DNA of 64,000 nt from CAWHMN01 sp051001135 (GTDB taxonomy: Bacteria; Acidobacteriota; Terriglobia; Terriglobales; Acidobacteriaceae). Numbering within the stretch: the stretch's first letter is position 1; each line of letters begins with the position of its first letter. A program made the translations under genes and the position numbers. Under the pieces are notes generated by a model. It saw only the letters and a program-made list of their open reading frames with translations. It was not told the DNA's origin and did no database searches. Shown piece after piece: positions 8,911-18,110 of the stretch. The DNA lies in NCBI GenBank assembly GCA_051001135.1, contig JBPCNO010000011.1, positions 58,940 through 122,939 on the forward strand, given 5' to 3'.

Positions 8911-9951
8911 ATGCCGACTATCGTGGAAGTAGCGAAGCGCGCGGGAGTATCGATCGCCACCGTTTCAAATGTCATCCGAGGCACACGGCGTGTCAGCCCC
9001 AAGCTGCAAGAGCGCGTCCGGGCCGCCATTCGCGATCTCGACTATTACCCCAACGAGATAGCGCGCAGCCTGAAAGTCAAGCAAACTCGCATGCTCGGCA
9101 TGGTGTTGCCGGACATCACCAATCCTTTTTTCCCAGAGATTATCCGAGGCGCCGAGGATACCGCTTTCGAACGCGGCTATTTTCTTGTCACTGCGAATAC
9201 AGATGAGCAGAGCAGCCGGGAGCGCCGTATCCTTTCGGCGCTACGATCCTACCGGGTCGATGGAATTCTGCTGGCATCGGCGCCCGGCAAGGACACCAAC
9301 CATATCCGCAACACGATGCGGGCTGGAGTCTCCATCGTCTGTCTGGATCGCTCCGTGTCCGGGATCAAGATGGACGCAGTGCTTCTGGATAACGTGCGTG
9401 GTGGGCAGGAATGCGTGCGCCACCTGATCCAGAGCGGTCATCGCCGGATCGGCATCATAACCGGTTCCCTCGACCTGCAGACAGGACGGGAGCGTCTCCG
9501 GGGCTATGAGGACGCGCTTCGAGAGGCGGACATCAAAATCGATCCGGGATTGGTTCTCGAAGGAGACTTCCGTGATGCGTCCGGCTACCGCCTGGGCAAG
9601 GAGCTGTTGAGCAGGCGTGCGAGACCCACGGCCATCTTCGTCTGCAATGGCGTCATGACCTTTGGCGTGCTCAAGGCATTCGAGGAACTGGGCGTGCAGT
9701 GCCCCAACGATATCGCGTTGGCGACCTTCGACGACCTCGCGGTGGACCGCTCTTTCCACCCCCACCTGACCGCTGTTGTACAGCCGAGCTATGAGATGGG
9801 CGCGCGTGCGGCCACCATCCTGATGGATCGCATCGAAGGCAAACTGACCAAGGAACCCTTCGTGGTGCGGATCGCGCCCACGCTGGTGATTCGTGAATCA
9901 ACCGAAGCGCGGAGACCGCCGGCAGCCTCAGGCAACGGGGCGACACGCTAG
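8911..9951 (+). CDS. LacI-family transcriptional regulator
   Basis: A 346-aa regulator of typical LacI/GalR length. The N-terminal helix-turn-helix and hinge helix are clear: PTIVEVAKRAGVSIATVSNV (residues 2-21), then the YYPNEIARSLKVKQT hinge region. The periplasmic-binding-protein-like effector domain starts at LGMVLPDITNPFFPEI and carries ILLASAPG, GHRRIGIITG, CNGVMTFGVLKAFEELG and DIALATFDDL, all standard subdomain landmarks. Members bind palindromic operators and release DNA on binding a sugar or sugar derivative. Its gene lies between an unknown secreted protein and a TonB receptor operon, and three operator-like sites nearby suggest it is the local repressor. Confidence 0.93.
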   Translation: MPTIVEVAKRAGVSIATVSNVIRGTRRVSPKLQERVRAAIRDLDYYPNEIARSLKVKQTRMLGMVLPDITNPFFPEIIRGAEDTAFERGYFLVTANTDEQSSRERRILSALRSYRVDGILLASAPGKDTNHIRNTMRAGVSIVCLDRSVSGIKMDAVLLDNVRGGQECVRHLIQSGHRRIGIITGSLDLQTGRERLRGYEDALREADIKIDPGLVLEGDFRDASGYRLGKELLSRRARPTAIFVCNGVMTFGVLKAFEELGVQCPNDIALATFDDLAVDRSFHPHLTAVVQPSYEMGARAATILMDRIEGKLTKEPFVVRIAPTLVIRESTEARRPPAASGNGATR

Positions 9952-9987
9952 ATTCCCAGCACTTTAGCTCATCCTTAATAAATGTGG

Positions 9988-10039
9988 TTGACAGCATTCC
10001 TGCGCCTATGCTTGAATGAGGCCGATTTAAAGGTTTAAA
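9988..10039 (+). promoter_or_regulatory. promoter and operator of the TonB receptor operon
   Basis: A perfect -35 TTGACA is at 9988-9993. The -10 is ambiguous: TTGAAT at 10012-10017 with an 18-base spacer, or TATGCT at 10007-10012 with only 13 bases. The 14-bp operator TTTAAAGGTTTAAA follows at 10026-10039, ending 38 bases before the ATG at 10078. The same operator occurs inverted at 7258-7271. This geometry fits repression by the adjacent LacI-family protein. Confidence 0.58.
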
Positions 10040-10077
10040 AAACAACAACGCTGATCGCCGCCTTCGGAGGTCCACCG

Positions 10078-13000
10078 ATGAGAACTTCGCGAGTTGTTCT
10101 TTTCCTGATTCTGTTTACGGCCATGTTTACCCCTAGCCGCATCTGGGCTCAGGCAGATCGCGGAGCGATCAAAGGAGAGACCCAGGACGCGCAGAAGGCC
10201 GGCGTGCCAAATGTTCAGCTCACTCTGAAGAACGAAGCTACCGGTGTGGCGGCGAACGCCACTTCCGGGGACTCCGGCCAGTTCAGCTTCCTGAATCTTC
10301 CTGCCGGCGTTTATTCGCTCACTGCCGAGGCAAAGGGATTCAGCACGGCCGTGCAGCAGCACATCGTCGTCGGCGTTGGCAGCACGGTTCCTGTCCCAGT
10401 CACATTGCAGACGGGCGAGGTGCAGCAAACTGTAACGGTGTCTGGGAATGCGGCTGCGGTGGAGACGCAGACTTCCGATATTGGCACGGTTATCACTCCT
10501 GAAGAAATTAAGAATCTGCCGGTCTCTTTGAGCGCAGACATGCGGAATCCGCTGAATTTTGTCGTTCTTGCGCCGGGTGTGTATGGTTCGACACCGGGTG
10601 CGACGCCTGATTACCGCCTGCACATCAGCGGCGGCGCCAGCTACGGAGATGAGGTCTATATCGACGGCGTTCCCGTCATGAACCCGGACCTGACGGGCGA
10701 CATCAGCCGCAACCACCCACCGCTCGATGCGATCGGGCAGTTCAAGCTCATCAATAATAATCAGCCCGCGCAATACGGCCTTTCCAGCGGAATTGTCTCC
10801 TTCGCCTTCAAGTCGGGCACCAATGCGTTCCATGGAAGCATCTTCGAGTATCTCCAGAACGATGCGCTCAATGCGGCTGGATCTACCTTCAATGCTCTGC
10901 GTGCGCGGACGGACTGCACCATTACACCGCTGCCCCCCGGCTGCAAAAAGCCCGGGCTGAAGCAGAATGAGTACGGCGGCACTTTCGGCGGGCCGGTGTG
11001 GATTCCCAAGCTCTACAATGGCCGCGACAAAACCTTCTTCTTCGTCGACTACACCGGCTTTACCTACCGCCCCAGTTCCCTCAGCGCCACGCTGACGACG
11101 ATTCCCAACGCATACCGCACGGGCAACTTCTCCCAGGCGCTTGGTCCGCAGTTGACGTCGGACAGCGGCGCGCCAATCTTCGATCCCGCGGGGCGGCCGG
11201 TGTATCAGGGGGCGATCTACAATCCCCTTTCGGTTCACAACGTCGTGGGCCCGGACGGCAAGAGTTATCCAGTGCGCGACCCATTCCCGGGAAATATCAT
11301 TCCCCCGGGTACGCCAGGCTTGAGCGCGGTTTCGCAGAATATCCTGAAGTATTATCCGCAGGCCAGCACTGACTCGATCGTCAATAATCTTCTTCGCCTG
11401 CAGAACTCGAAGATTGACGAGCACCGGCTGGTGGTCAAGATCGACGAGCATATTTCCGAGAAGAACTCGTTGTCCGGCAGCTTCTTCAGCGGGAAGTACG
11501 CCATTTCGAACAATGGCTTTTTGAATCTATTCGATGCGACCACGACCACCGATCCGTTCTTGCAGATACGCCTCTCGCACAATTACACGTTTTCTTCGAC
11601 TCTGCTGAACAATCTCAACATCGGTTACCTGCGCGATCACAACTTCTTCGGGCCGCTTCAGGCGGGACCAGGTCTTGATACTTTGGGACTCACGGGACTG
11701 CCTCCATTTTCTAAGGACAGCCCTTTTCCTCAAATCGGCCTGCCTCAAACCGGGATCAATAATCTCGGCTCGACGGCCGGAGGCGCATCAGCGGCGGTCG
11801 CGAACCGCTACTATGTGAACGATAATCTGACGATGATTCGCGGCGCCCACACGTTTACCTTCGGCGGCGAGGTCCGGCGCGAGCAGTTGAACAACGGCGG
11901 AATTCCCAGCGGCGGTTTCACCTTCGATCCCGTCGAGTCGGGCCTTAACGGGACGGGATTCGCCGGAGGTCAGGCAGTTGCCCTTAAGCAGGGCACAGGA
12001 AACTCGGCTGCCAGCTTCCTCTTCGGCGGCATGGATTACGTTCACATCGATTACCCGATTGCTCAATACTATCGCTGGTGGCAAACCGGTGTTTTTGCTC
12101 AGGATGACTGGAAGGCGACCCCCAATTTAACGCTCAACCTCGGCCTCCGCTATGACGTCCAAGTGCCCAGGACCGAGAAGTTCGGCAACGTTTCAAGCAT
12201 GAATCCCACTGTACCGAACCCAGCGGCCGGGGGCCTTCCCGGAGCCTATACCTTCTACGGTAACGGCCCAGGCCGGAATGGAAAGCCGCGCATCGGAAAC
12301 ATCTATTACAAGGGTTTTCAGCCTCGACTCGGTTTCGCCTACTCGCCTGACGCGGAGCACAAGACCGCTATTCGCGGAGGCTTCTCGATGAGCCGCCCCA
12401 TCGCCAACGACAATCTTCAGGGCACCTTCACGGGTGGATACGACATCGGCTTCGCTGGTCTGGCTCAAACCAACAGACCGCAGGATTATGTGGGTTCTCC
12501 GGCCTATTACTGGGACAGTGCTTTTCCGGCGAGTGGGGTGGTCGCTCCCGGTGCGGCCCTCAGTCCGGCAACTTTCATTGGGAATGGCAACCCAGTCTGG
12601 ATTGGCGCGGACGCGGGTCTCCCTCCAACACAGATCTACTGGACCGCTCAGATACAGCAGCAAGTCTCCAATAGCATGGTGTTGAACATAGGTTACGTAG
12701 GGAGCCACACCTACCATGTCGGAAACTGGTCGAAGCCGAATCAGATCAACCCTGCGGGGGCCCAGGCAAAGTATGGAGCCGCTGCTGCGGCTGCCGGATT
12801 GCCTTTGAACCTGTTCATGTCTCTGCCGATCACCGATCCGAGAGTGGCCAACGCCGGCTTCACGCCGCCATTCCCCGGCTTTGTTGCACTGTTTGGGGAC
12901 GGAGCGACGCTCAGTCAGGCCTCGCGGCCCACGCCGCAGTATGGCGATACGGACCACCCGCTCAATCCAATTGCCAGCAATTCCTACAACGGCCTGCTGA

Positions 13001-13848
13001 CGAGCCTGCAGAAGCGATTTTCGCAAGGGCTCACTTTTCTACTCTCCTACACGTTCTCGAAGACCATTGGGGATGTCGACTCGAACAGCGGACCGAGCGC
13101 CGGCGCGGAAAACGCGATCTTCGCCGGCTCGTTCTTCCAGGACTACTACAACCCCAAGGCGGAGCGCGCCGTTACCAGCTCCGATATTCCCCATGTAGTC
13201 TCGCTCAGCTACACCTATGAGCTTCCCATCGGACCCGGCAAGCCATTTCTGAATCACAAGGGCGTGGTTGGCACGGTTGTGGGAGGGTGGTCGGTTTCAG
13301 GTATCCAGCAATACCAGAGCGGCCGGCCCATTCATATCGAATACGATCAAAAAGGATCGAGTAACTATTTGTTCGCCGCAGGCGATGGCTTCAGCTATCG
13401 CCCAAATATCGTCCCCAACCAGCCATTCAAGAATCCCGCTTACAAAAGGAGCTGCTCGGGTCCGGTGCAGACCACCGCAGGCCGCGATCCATGCCAGTTC
13501 TACATCAACCCTGCGGCATTTTCGCTTCCCCCGGCAGGAGGTTTCGGCAATGCGCCCAATTTTATTTCGGCTCTGCGCCTGCCGGCGTATGTGAATGAGG
13601 ACTTGTCGGTCTCCAAGCGAACGACTATTCACGAGAACCTGGATCTGCAGTTCCAAGCCAACTTCTTCAACGCCTTCAACCGGACAATCTTTTCCGCAGG
13701 CGGCAACCCGAATACGTTCATCATCAATAACGCTCCCCCTGACCTGAGTTCGGGTTCCCTGGGGAACTCAAATACGGTCTTTGGAATTATGGCGGCCCAG
13801 CAGAATGCCCCCAGAATTATCCAGTTCGGTGCGAGGCTTGAATTCTAA
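10078..13848 (+). CDS. TonB-dependent receptor, Oar-like, full length
   Basis: A complete 1256-aa outer-membrane receptor. A signal peptide (cleavage near SRIWAQA) is followed by a carboxypeptidase-regulatory-like domain at about 25-110 (RGAIKGETQDAQKAGVPNVQ). A plug-type region then carries LPVSLSADMRNPLNFVVLAPG and SYGDEVYIDGVPVMNPDLTG. The remaining 900 or so residues are a large beta-barrel with many aromatic strand ends, finishing in PRIIQFGARLEF with a terminal Phe as expected for barrel assembly. It heads a plus-strand run with TPR, GH31, isomerase, transporter and GH172 genes, so it probably imports an oligosaccharide released from a polysaccharide. The operator upstream points to control by the LacI-family neighbour. 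Confidence 0.93.
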   Translation: MRTSRVVLFLILFTAMFTPSRIWAQADRGAIKGETQDAQKAGVPNVQLTLKNEATGVAANATSGDSGQFSFLNLPAGVYSLTAEAKGFSTAVQQHIVVGVGSTVPVPVTLQTGEVQQTVTVSGNAAAVETQTSDIGTVITPEEIKNLPVSLSADMRNPLNFVVLAPGVYGSTPGATPDYRLHISGGASYGDEVYIDGVPVMNPDLTGDISRNHPPLDAIGQFKLINNNQPAQYGLSSGIVSFAFKSGTNAFHGSIFEYLQNDALNAAGSTFNALRARTDCTITPLPPGCKKPGLKQNEYGGTFGGPVWIPKLYNGRDKTFFFVDYTGFTYRPSSLSATLTTIPNAYRTGNFSQALGPQLTSDSGAPIFDPAGRPVYQGAIYNPLSVHNVVGPDGKSYPVRDPFPGNIIPPGTPGLSAVSQNILKYYPQASTDSIVNNLLRLQNSKIDEHRLVVKIDEHISEKNSLSGSFFSGKYAISNNGFLNLFDATTTTDPFLQIRLSHNYTFSSTLLNNLNIGYLRDHNFFGPLQAGPGLDTLGLTGLPPFSKDSPFPQIGLPQTGINNLGSTAGGASAAVANRYYVNDNLTMIRGAHTFTFGGEVRREQLNNGGIPSGGFTFDPVESGLNGTGFAGGQAVALKQGTGNSAASFLFGGMDYVHIDYPIAQYYRWWQTGVFAQDDWKATPNLTLNLGLRYDVQVPRTEKFGNVSSMNPTVPNPAAGGLPGAYTFYGNGPGRNGKPRIGNIYYKGFQPRLGFAYSPDAEHKTAIRGGFSMSRPIANDNLQGTFTGGYDIGFAGLAQTNRPQDYVGSPAYYWDSAFPASGVVAPGAALSPATFIGNGNPVWIGADAGLPPTQIYWTAQIQQQVSNSMVLNIGYVGSHTYHVGNWSKPNQINPAGAQAKYGAAAAAAGLPLNLFMSLPITDPRVANAGFTPPFPGFVALFGDGATLSQASRPTPQYGDTDHPLNPIASNSYNGLLTSLQKRFSQGLTFLLSYTFSKTIGDVDSNSGPSAGAENAIFAGSFFQDYYNPKAERAVTSSDIPHVVSLSYTYELPIGPGKPFLNHKGVVGTVVGGWSVSGIQQYQSGRPIHIEYDQKGSSNYLFAAGDGFSYRPNIVPNQPFKNPAYKRSCSGPVQTTAGRDPCQFYINPAAFSLPPAGGFGNAPNFISALRLPAYVNEDLSVSKRTTIHENLDLQFQANFFNAFNRTIFSAGGNPNTFIINNAPPDLSSGSLGNSNTVFGIMAAQQNAPRIIQFGARLEF

Positions 13849-13852
13849 CCCT

Positions 13853-15301
13853 ATGGCCATGCTTGCCAAGCTAGCGGTGCTTGCTGGCATGGCCCTCCCT
13901 CTCTATGCGCAAACCGCCGATGAGCAGATCGCCGCTCATGCCAAGGCCGCGCTAGCGGCGGAGAGGCAGAACGACTTTCCGGCAGCCGTGCGTAACTACG
14001 AATACTTAGCACGGGCTTTCCCTCACAACGCCGAGGTTCTAAGCAATCTCGGCGTTGCTTTTTATCTCAATCAAGAACTCAATCGGGCAATCGACGTCTT
14101 CGCCCAGGCAATGCGGCTCGATCCGAACCTGCTGACGCCGCATTTATTCTCGGGGCTGGCGCTCTATCGGCTGACGAATCCCGATGCAGCCGTCCCGGAG
14201 TTGGAGAAGGCAGTTCACATGCAACCTTCAGACGTCGTTGCGCACACATGGCTAGGCTATGCGTATGTCGCTCAATCTCGATATGACGCAGCGGTAAACG
14301 AGTTTCAGGCTGCCTGCCATCTTGCGCCTGACAACGTTGATGCCTGGTACGCGCTCGGTCAGTCCTATCTTCAGATCGGGAGGGACGCCACGCTTAAGCT
14401 GCTTACAATCGCACCCGACGGAGGGCGAGCATGGCAGCTTGCCGGCGAACAGTTTCAGTTGCGAGGAGATCGGGAGAAGGCACTTGAAGATTTCAAAGAG
14501 GCGAGCAAGCGCCGTCCGGACCTCCCGGAACTACGAGCGCTAGTAGCCGAAATGGGTGGAACCGTTACGTCCACTCCTGATACGGAGCACAACCCGAGTG
14601 GTCAGGAAGACGATCTCTACCGGCAAGCGCATGCAGCTGAGCAAAATGCGCGCCGCGCCTTCGAGCGCGTTGTGCAACTTGCACCAGATTCGTATCGCGC
14701 TCACCAGATCGTGGCTGATTCCCTTGTTGCGGAACAGCGGTATGACGAAGCGACCCAGGAGTACGGAACAGTTTTGAAGTTGAAGGCGGATCTTCCGGGT
14801 ATCCATGAAGCGATGGGGAACAGTTTTGTTCAGCGAGGCAAGTTGGCAGAAGCACTGAAAGAATTTCAGGCTGAAATACAGATTCAACCGCGCTCGGCGA
14901 CGGCGCACATGAACGCCGGACGCGTCTTGCTCATGATGGGGGACGATGATGGCGCCGGGAAGATGCTGAGTGACGCGCTCAGCATGGACAGGCCGCCGCT
15001 GGAAAGCTATTTCCTCCTGGGGAAGCTTTACCTGCGACGCAACGACTATCGCGCCGCGATCACCGCACTCACGCATTACCTCTCAACAGAGAAAGACGCT
15101 TCAAGCGCCTACTACTTGCTCGCCAGGGCCTACCGGGCGGTCGGTGAAAAGGAGCAGATGAATCGCGCCCTCGATTTGTATAAAAAGACCTCACAGGATG
15201 CAAAGGAGCGGAACCGTGCGCAAAAGGATCTCGAGCCCTCTGACGATAAGGCGATCGCGAATGACCAGAGTGTTGACTTAATGCACACCGCAACACATTG
15301 A
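13853..15301 (+). CDS. exported tetratricopeptide-repeat protein
   Basis: A 482-aa protein starting four bases after the TonB receptor stop, suggesting translational coupling; this ATG gives a good signal peptide (LAKLAVLAGMALPLYAQTA), and upstream in-frame starts would overlap the receptor. Most of the chain is tandem TPR units, for example FPAAVRNYEYLARAFPHNAE, ALYRLTNPDAAVPELEKAV and FVQRGKLAEALKEFQAEIQ. TPR arrays mediate protein-protein contacts. In acidobacterial sugar loci such proteins often follow a TonB receptor and may scaffold partners at the envelope, in the manner of SusD-like accessory proteins but unrelated in fold. The specific role is unknown. Confidence 0.85.
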   Translation: MAMLAKLAVLAGMALPLYAQTADEQIAAHAKAALAAERQNDFPAAVRNYEYLARAFPHNAEVLSNLGVAFYLNQELNRAIDVFAQAMRLDPNLLTPHLFSGLALYRLTNPDAAVPELEKAVHMQPSDVVAHTWLGYAYVAQSRYDAAVNEFQAACHLAPDNVDAWYALGQSYLQIGRDATLKLLTIAPDGGRAWQLAGEQFQLRGDREKALEDFKEASKRRPDLPELRALVAEMGGTVTSTPDTEHNPSGQEDDLYRQAHAAEQNARRAFERVVQLAPDSYRAHQIVADSLVAEQRYDEATQEYGTVLKLKADLPGIHEAMGNSFVQRGKLAEALKEFQAEIQIQPRSATAHMNAGRVLLMMGDDDGAGKMLSDALSMDRPPLESYFLLGKLYLRRNDYRAAITALTHYLSTEKDASSAYYLLARAYRAVGEKEQMNRALDLYKKTSQDAKERNRAQKDLEPSDDKAIANDQSVDLMHTATH

Positions 15302-15366
15302 AGCCGGGACCGCAGTTAGGCGAAACGCGCAATATCGAACCACATTAGAAAGCGAGGGAACTCTGT

Positions 15367-17994
15367 ATGCCGGTGCCACATGAGGCCGCTCCACTTGCTG
15401 AGGCGGCCCTAACAGGGGCGGATGCACTCTCATGTGCGCGCAAGGCCATTTTGTTGGCCCTGTATCTGGTATTTGCCTCGAGCCTTGCTACTTCAGGTCT
15501 TGCCGCTCAGAGCGAGCCATTTTCATCGAGTCCGGAGTACCGGTCGATGCTGGACCAACTGCATCACGAGCAGACCCTCCCCAGTTCGTTGGGTACGGGC
15601 ACACTCCTCGAAGCAGTGGGGCCGTCCGCACATCTTCACGTCGAAGATACCAAGAACGCGTTGCGTGTTGAATCCGAGACCTGGCGCCTGGAGGTCACGA
15701 AGAATCGATGGGCGATGACCCTGACAAACAAGCAGACGGGCCTTACCTGGCAGTTGCTGGATCAAGACCCGGAGTATCAAGGCCCGGAGCATCAAGGTCC
15801 GGAGCCGGGAGGCATTACCTGGATCCAGGGGACCGACGCGCAGAAGCCGTCGACCCTTAGGCCATCAACAGTCCAGGACGTCGAACGGCACGGGAACACC
15901 TGGCAGATGCGGATCAAGATTGAAGGTTCGACGAAAACGGCCGGATTGGCGATTACCGTCATCTCTCCTACCGTAATTCGCCTGTCCATCCAAGGTGCAG
16001 AACTCGGCGACGATGCGCGTCTGAAGCTGAACTTCAAGGGCGGCGGACCATTCTTTGGCCTGGGAGAAAGATTTGCAGAGGCGAAGCTCGATGGATTGAA
16101 AACAACACTGCGTCCGGAGGACTTTCTGGGCCAGCCAGGCCATAACTGGACATACATTCCAGTGCCACTTCTCTATACACCGCGCGGGCTCGGGCTCTAT
16201 CTGGATACAGGTGAGGTAAGCATTTTCGATTTAAGCCACGCTGCGCAGCAACGATTCTCGATACAGCTCGGCCATCCTTCAGTTGATTGCTACTTTTTTG
16301 TGGGCGAAGGGCCGAAGCAGACGCTCAAGGACTACACCTCTCTGACAGGTCGAACCCCGCTTCCGCCGCCCTGGGCGTTCGGAGTTTGGATCTGCGCCTA
16401 CCAGGGGCCGGAAAAGGTTCTGAACGATGCGCGTAAGCTAAGACAGGAGGGGGTTCCGGTCAGCGCGATATGGACCTTTGATGTAATGGATAAGGGCGAC
16501 ATCATGGGGTGGCCCTTATGGTGGACCGGCTACTATCCGCATCCACGGCAATTTACGGATCAGCTTCACGGGATGGGGTTCAAAGTTCTGACCTACGTTC
16601 ATCCCTATCTTCGCTCGGTGCTCGATCCATATAATCTACCGAACCCTTCCTTCGACACCGGCGAGCAAAACGGCCTCTTTGTGCTTAACGCGCATGGCGA
16701 ACCCACGGGTCCGGCTTTCGAGCCGTTCAAGGACGGTAACATCGATTTCACCCGCCCCACGAACGTGGATTGGTGGGAGCAGAAGGTTCGGGAGATACTG
16801 CTACAGGATAATTTTGATGGCTGGATGGAGGACTACGGCGAGTGGGTCAATGATACCGATCGCTTCGCTGCCGGAGTGACCGGACGCAAGATGGCCAATC
16901 TCAATCCGCTCTTCTATCACAGAATCACGTATGAGATCGCCCGCGCGGCCAAGCCTGACGTTGTGGAATTTGTCCGGTCCGGCTACGCTGGGTCGCAGGG
17001 TTACACGCGAGTTGTTTGGGGAGGCGATCAGTTTCCAAACTGGACGCAGGATTACGGACTTCCTTCCGTCGTTCGCGCCGGTATCACGGCAGGCTTATCA
17101 GGCTTCGGCGTTTGGGCGCCAGACATTGCTGACAACGGCCAGTCCAAGGAACTCTGGACGCGCTGGACAGAATTTGGAGCTCTCACGCCAATCATGCGCA
17201 ACCATATGTGGGATAAGCCGGAACATGCAATCACTCTCTGGTATGACCCCCAGACGCTTGACACTTTCCGAAGCTACGCCAAGCTGCACGTCTCGCTCTT
17301 CCCTTACCTTTATACATATGCCCACGAAGCTGCGACGACAGGCTTGCCGATCATGCGCCATCTGATGCTGGAGTGGCCGGATGATACGAAAACCTACGAT
17401 GCCGACGGGGAGTATCTCCTGGGAGAGAAGATCCTCGTTGCACCGGTGCTTGAAGAAGGGGCTTCTACTCGTTCCCTTTATCTTCCGAGAGGCACCTGGA
17501 CAGACTACTGGACCGGCAACATGATGGATGGTGGGCGGCAGGTAACCGTTCCTGCGCCGCTCCAGCACATTCCGATACTGATACGCGCAGGCAGCATCCT
17601 TCCGCTCATCAAACCGGACACGCAGACGCTGGCGCAGGATTTAGCCGGGAGCAAATACAGCACGCTCACGAACAGTCTGACGTGGCGAGTTTTTCCGGCT
17701 TCAGCTCCCGCACAGGATACGTTCACCCTCTATGACGGGACCGTGGCCACAGCCCGCCAGGACCCGTCGCGCATAGACGTGCAGGTAGCCCACTCTCCCG
17801 TCACCCGCCACTATGAGCTTGTACTACCAGCTGCACGAAAACCTAGTGGAGTAACAGTTACTGGACAGGCCCTCACTGAGCTTGATGATGCAAGTTACCG
17901 CAGCGGAAAGACCGGCTGGTGGCTAGATTCTGGCAGTGCCACTTTGCACGTGTTTTTCTCACAAAACAACTTTGAGGTAAGCATTGCAAGATAA
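15367..17994 (+). CDS. glycoside hydrolase family 31 (alpha-glucosidase/alpha-xylosidase type), exported
   Basis: An 875-aa exported enzyme whose ATG has GAGGGA upstream. A hydrophobic segment at about 27-47 acts as signal or anchor. The N-terminal GH31 beta-sandwich includes GGPFFGLGERF. The (beta/alpha)8 domain begins near PPPWAFGVWICAYQG and carries the nucleophile motif GWMEDYGEW (Asp489) and the acid/base loop VVWGGDQFPNW (Asp554). The C-terminal domain has LGEKILVAPVLEEG and RSLYLPRGTWTDYWTG. GH31 enzymes release alpha-linked glucose, xylose or related sugars from non-reducing ends; the exact linkage is not decidable. A small in-frame repeat, QGPE three times near residues 139-148, lies in the N-terminal part. 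It follows the TonB-TPR pair. Confidence 0.92.
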   Translation: MPVPHEAAPLAEAALTGADALSCARKAILLALYLVFASSLATSGLAAQSEPFSSSPEYRSMLDQLHHEQTLPSSLGTGTLLEAVGPSAHLHVEDTKNALRVESETWRLEVTKNRWAMTLTNKQTGLTWQLLDQDPEYQGPEHQGPEPGGITWIQGTDAQKPSTLRPSTVQDVERHGNTWQMRIKIEGSTKTAGLAITVISPTVIRLSIQGAELGDDARLKLNFKGGGPFFGLGERFAEAKLDGLKTTLRPEDFLGQPGHNWTYIPVPLLYTPRGLGLYLDTGEVSIFDLSHAAQQRFSIQLGHPSVDCYFFVGEGPKQTLKDYTSLTGRTPLPPPWAFGVWICAYQGPEKVLNDARKLRQEGVPVSAIWTFDVMDKGDIMGWPLWWTGYYPHPRQFTDQLHGMGFKVLTYVHPYLRSVLDPYNLPNPSFDTGEQNGLFVLNAHGEPTGPAFEPFKDGNIDFTRPTNVDWWEQKVREILLQDNFDGWMEDYGEWVNDTDRFAAGVTGRKMANLNPLFYHRITYEIARAAKPDVVEFVRSGYAGSQGYTRVVWGGDQFPNWTQDYGLPSVVRAGITAGLSGFGVWAPDIADNGQSKELWTRWTEFGALTPIMRNHMWDKPEHAITLWYDPQTLDTFRSYAKLHVSLFPYLYTYAHEAATTGLPIMRHLMLEWPDDTKTYDADGEYLLGEKILVAPVLEEGASTRSLYLPRGTWTDYWTGNMMDGGRQVTVPAPLQHIPILIRAGSILPLIKPDTQTLAQDLAGSKYSTLTNSLTWRVFPASAPAQDTFTLYDGTVATARQDPSRIDVQVAHSPVTRHYELVLPAARKPSGVTVTGQALTELDDASYRSGKTGWWLDSGSATLHVFFSQNNFEVSIAR

Positions 17995-18110
17995 TATCTG
18001 ATGAGACCTTTAGTTTTCCGAACCTGAATGCCGCAATCCGAGCAGTTACTGAGATCAATAGGTTGAAGCCTGTAACAACATAGCATATAGCAATGATCGG
18101 AGATTCTTGT

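Noticed and set aside
10027..11451. 474-codon minus-strand open frame inside the TonB receptor
   Set aside because: It is antisense to a complete, well-supported receptor, has no recognisable domain, and would start inside the receptor coding region.
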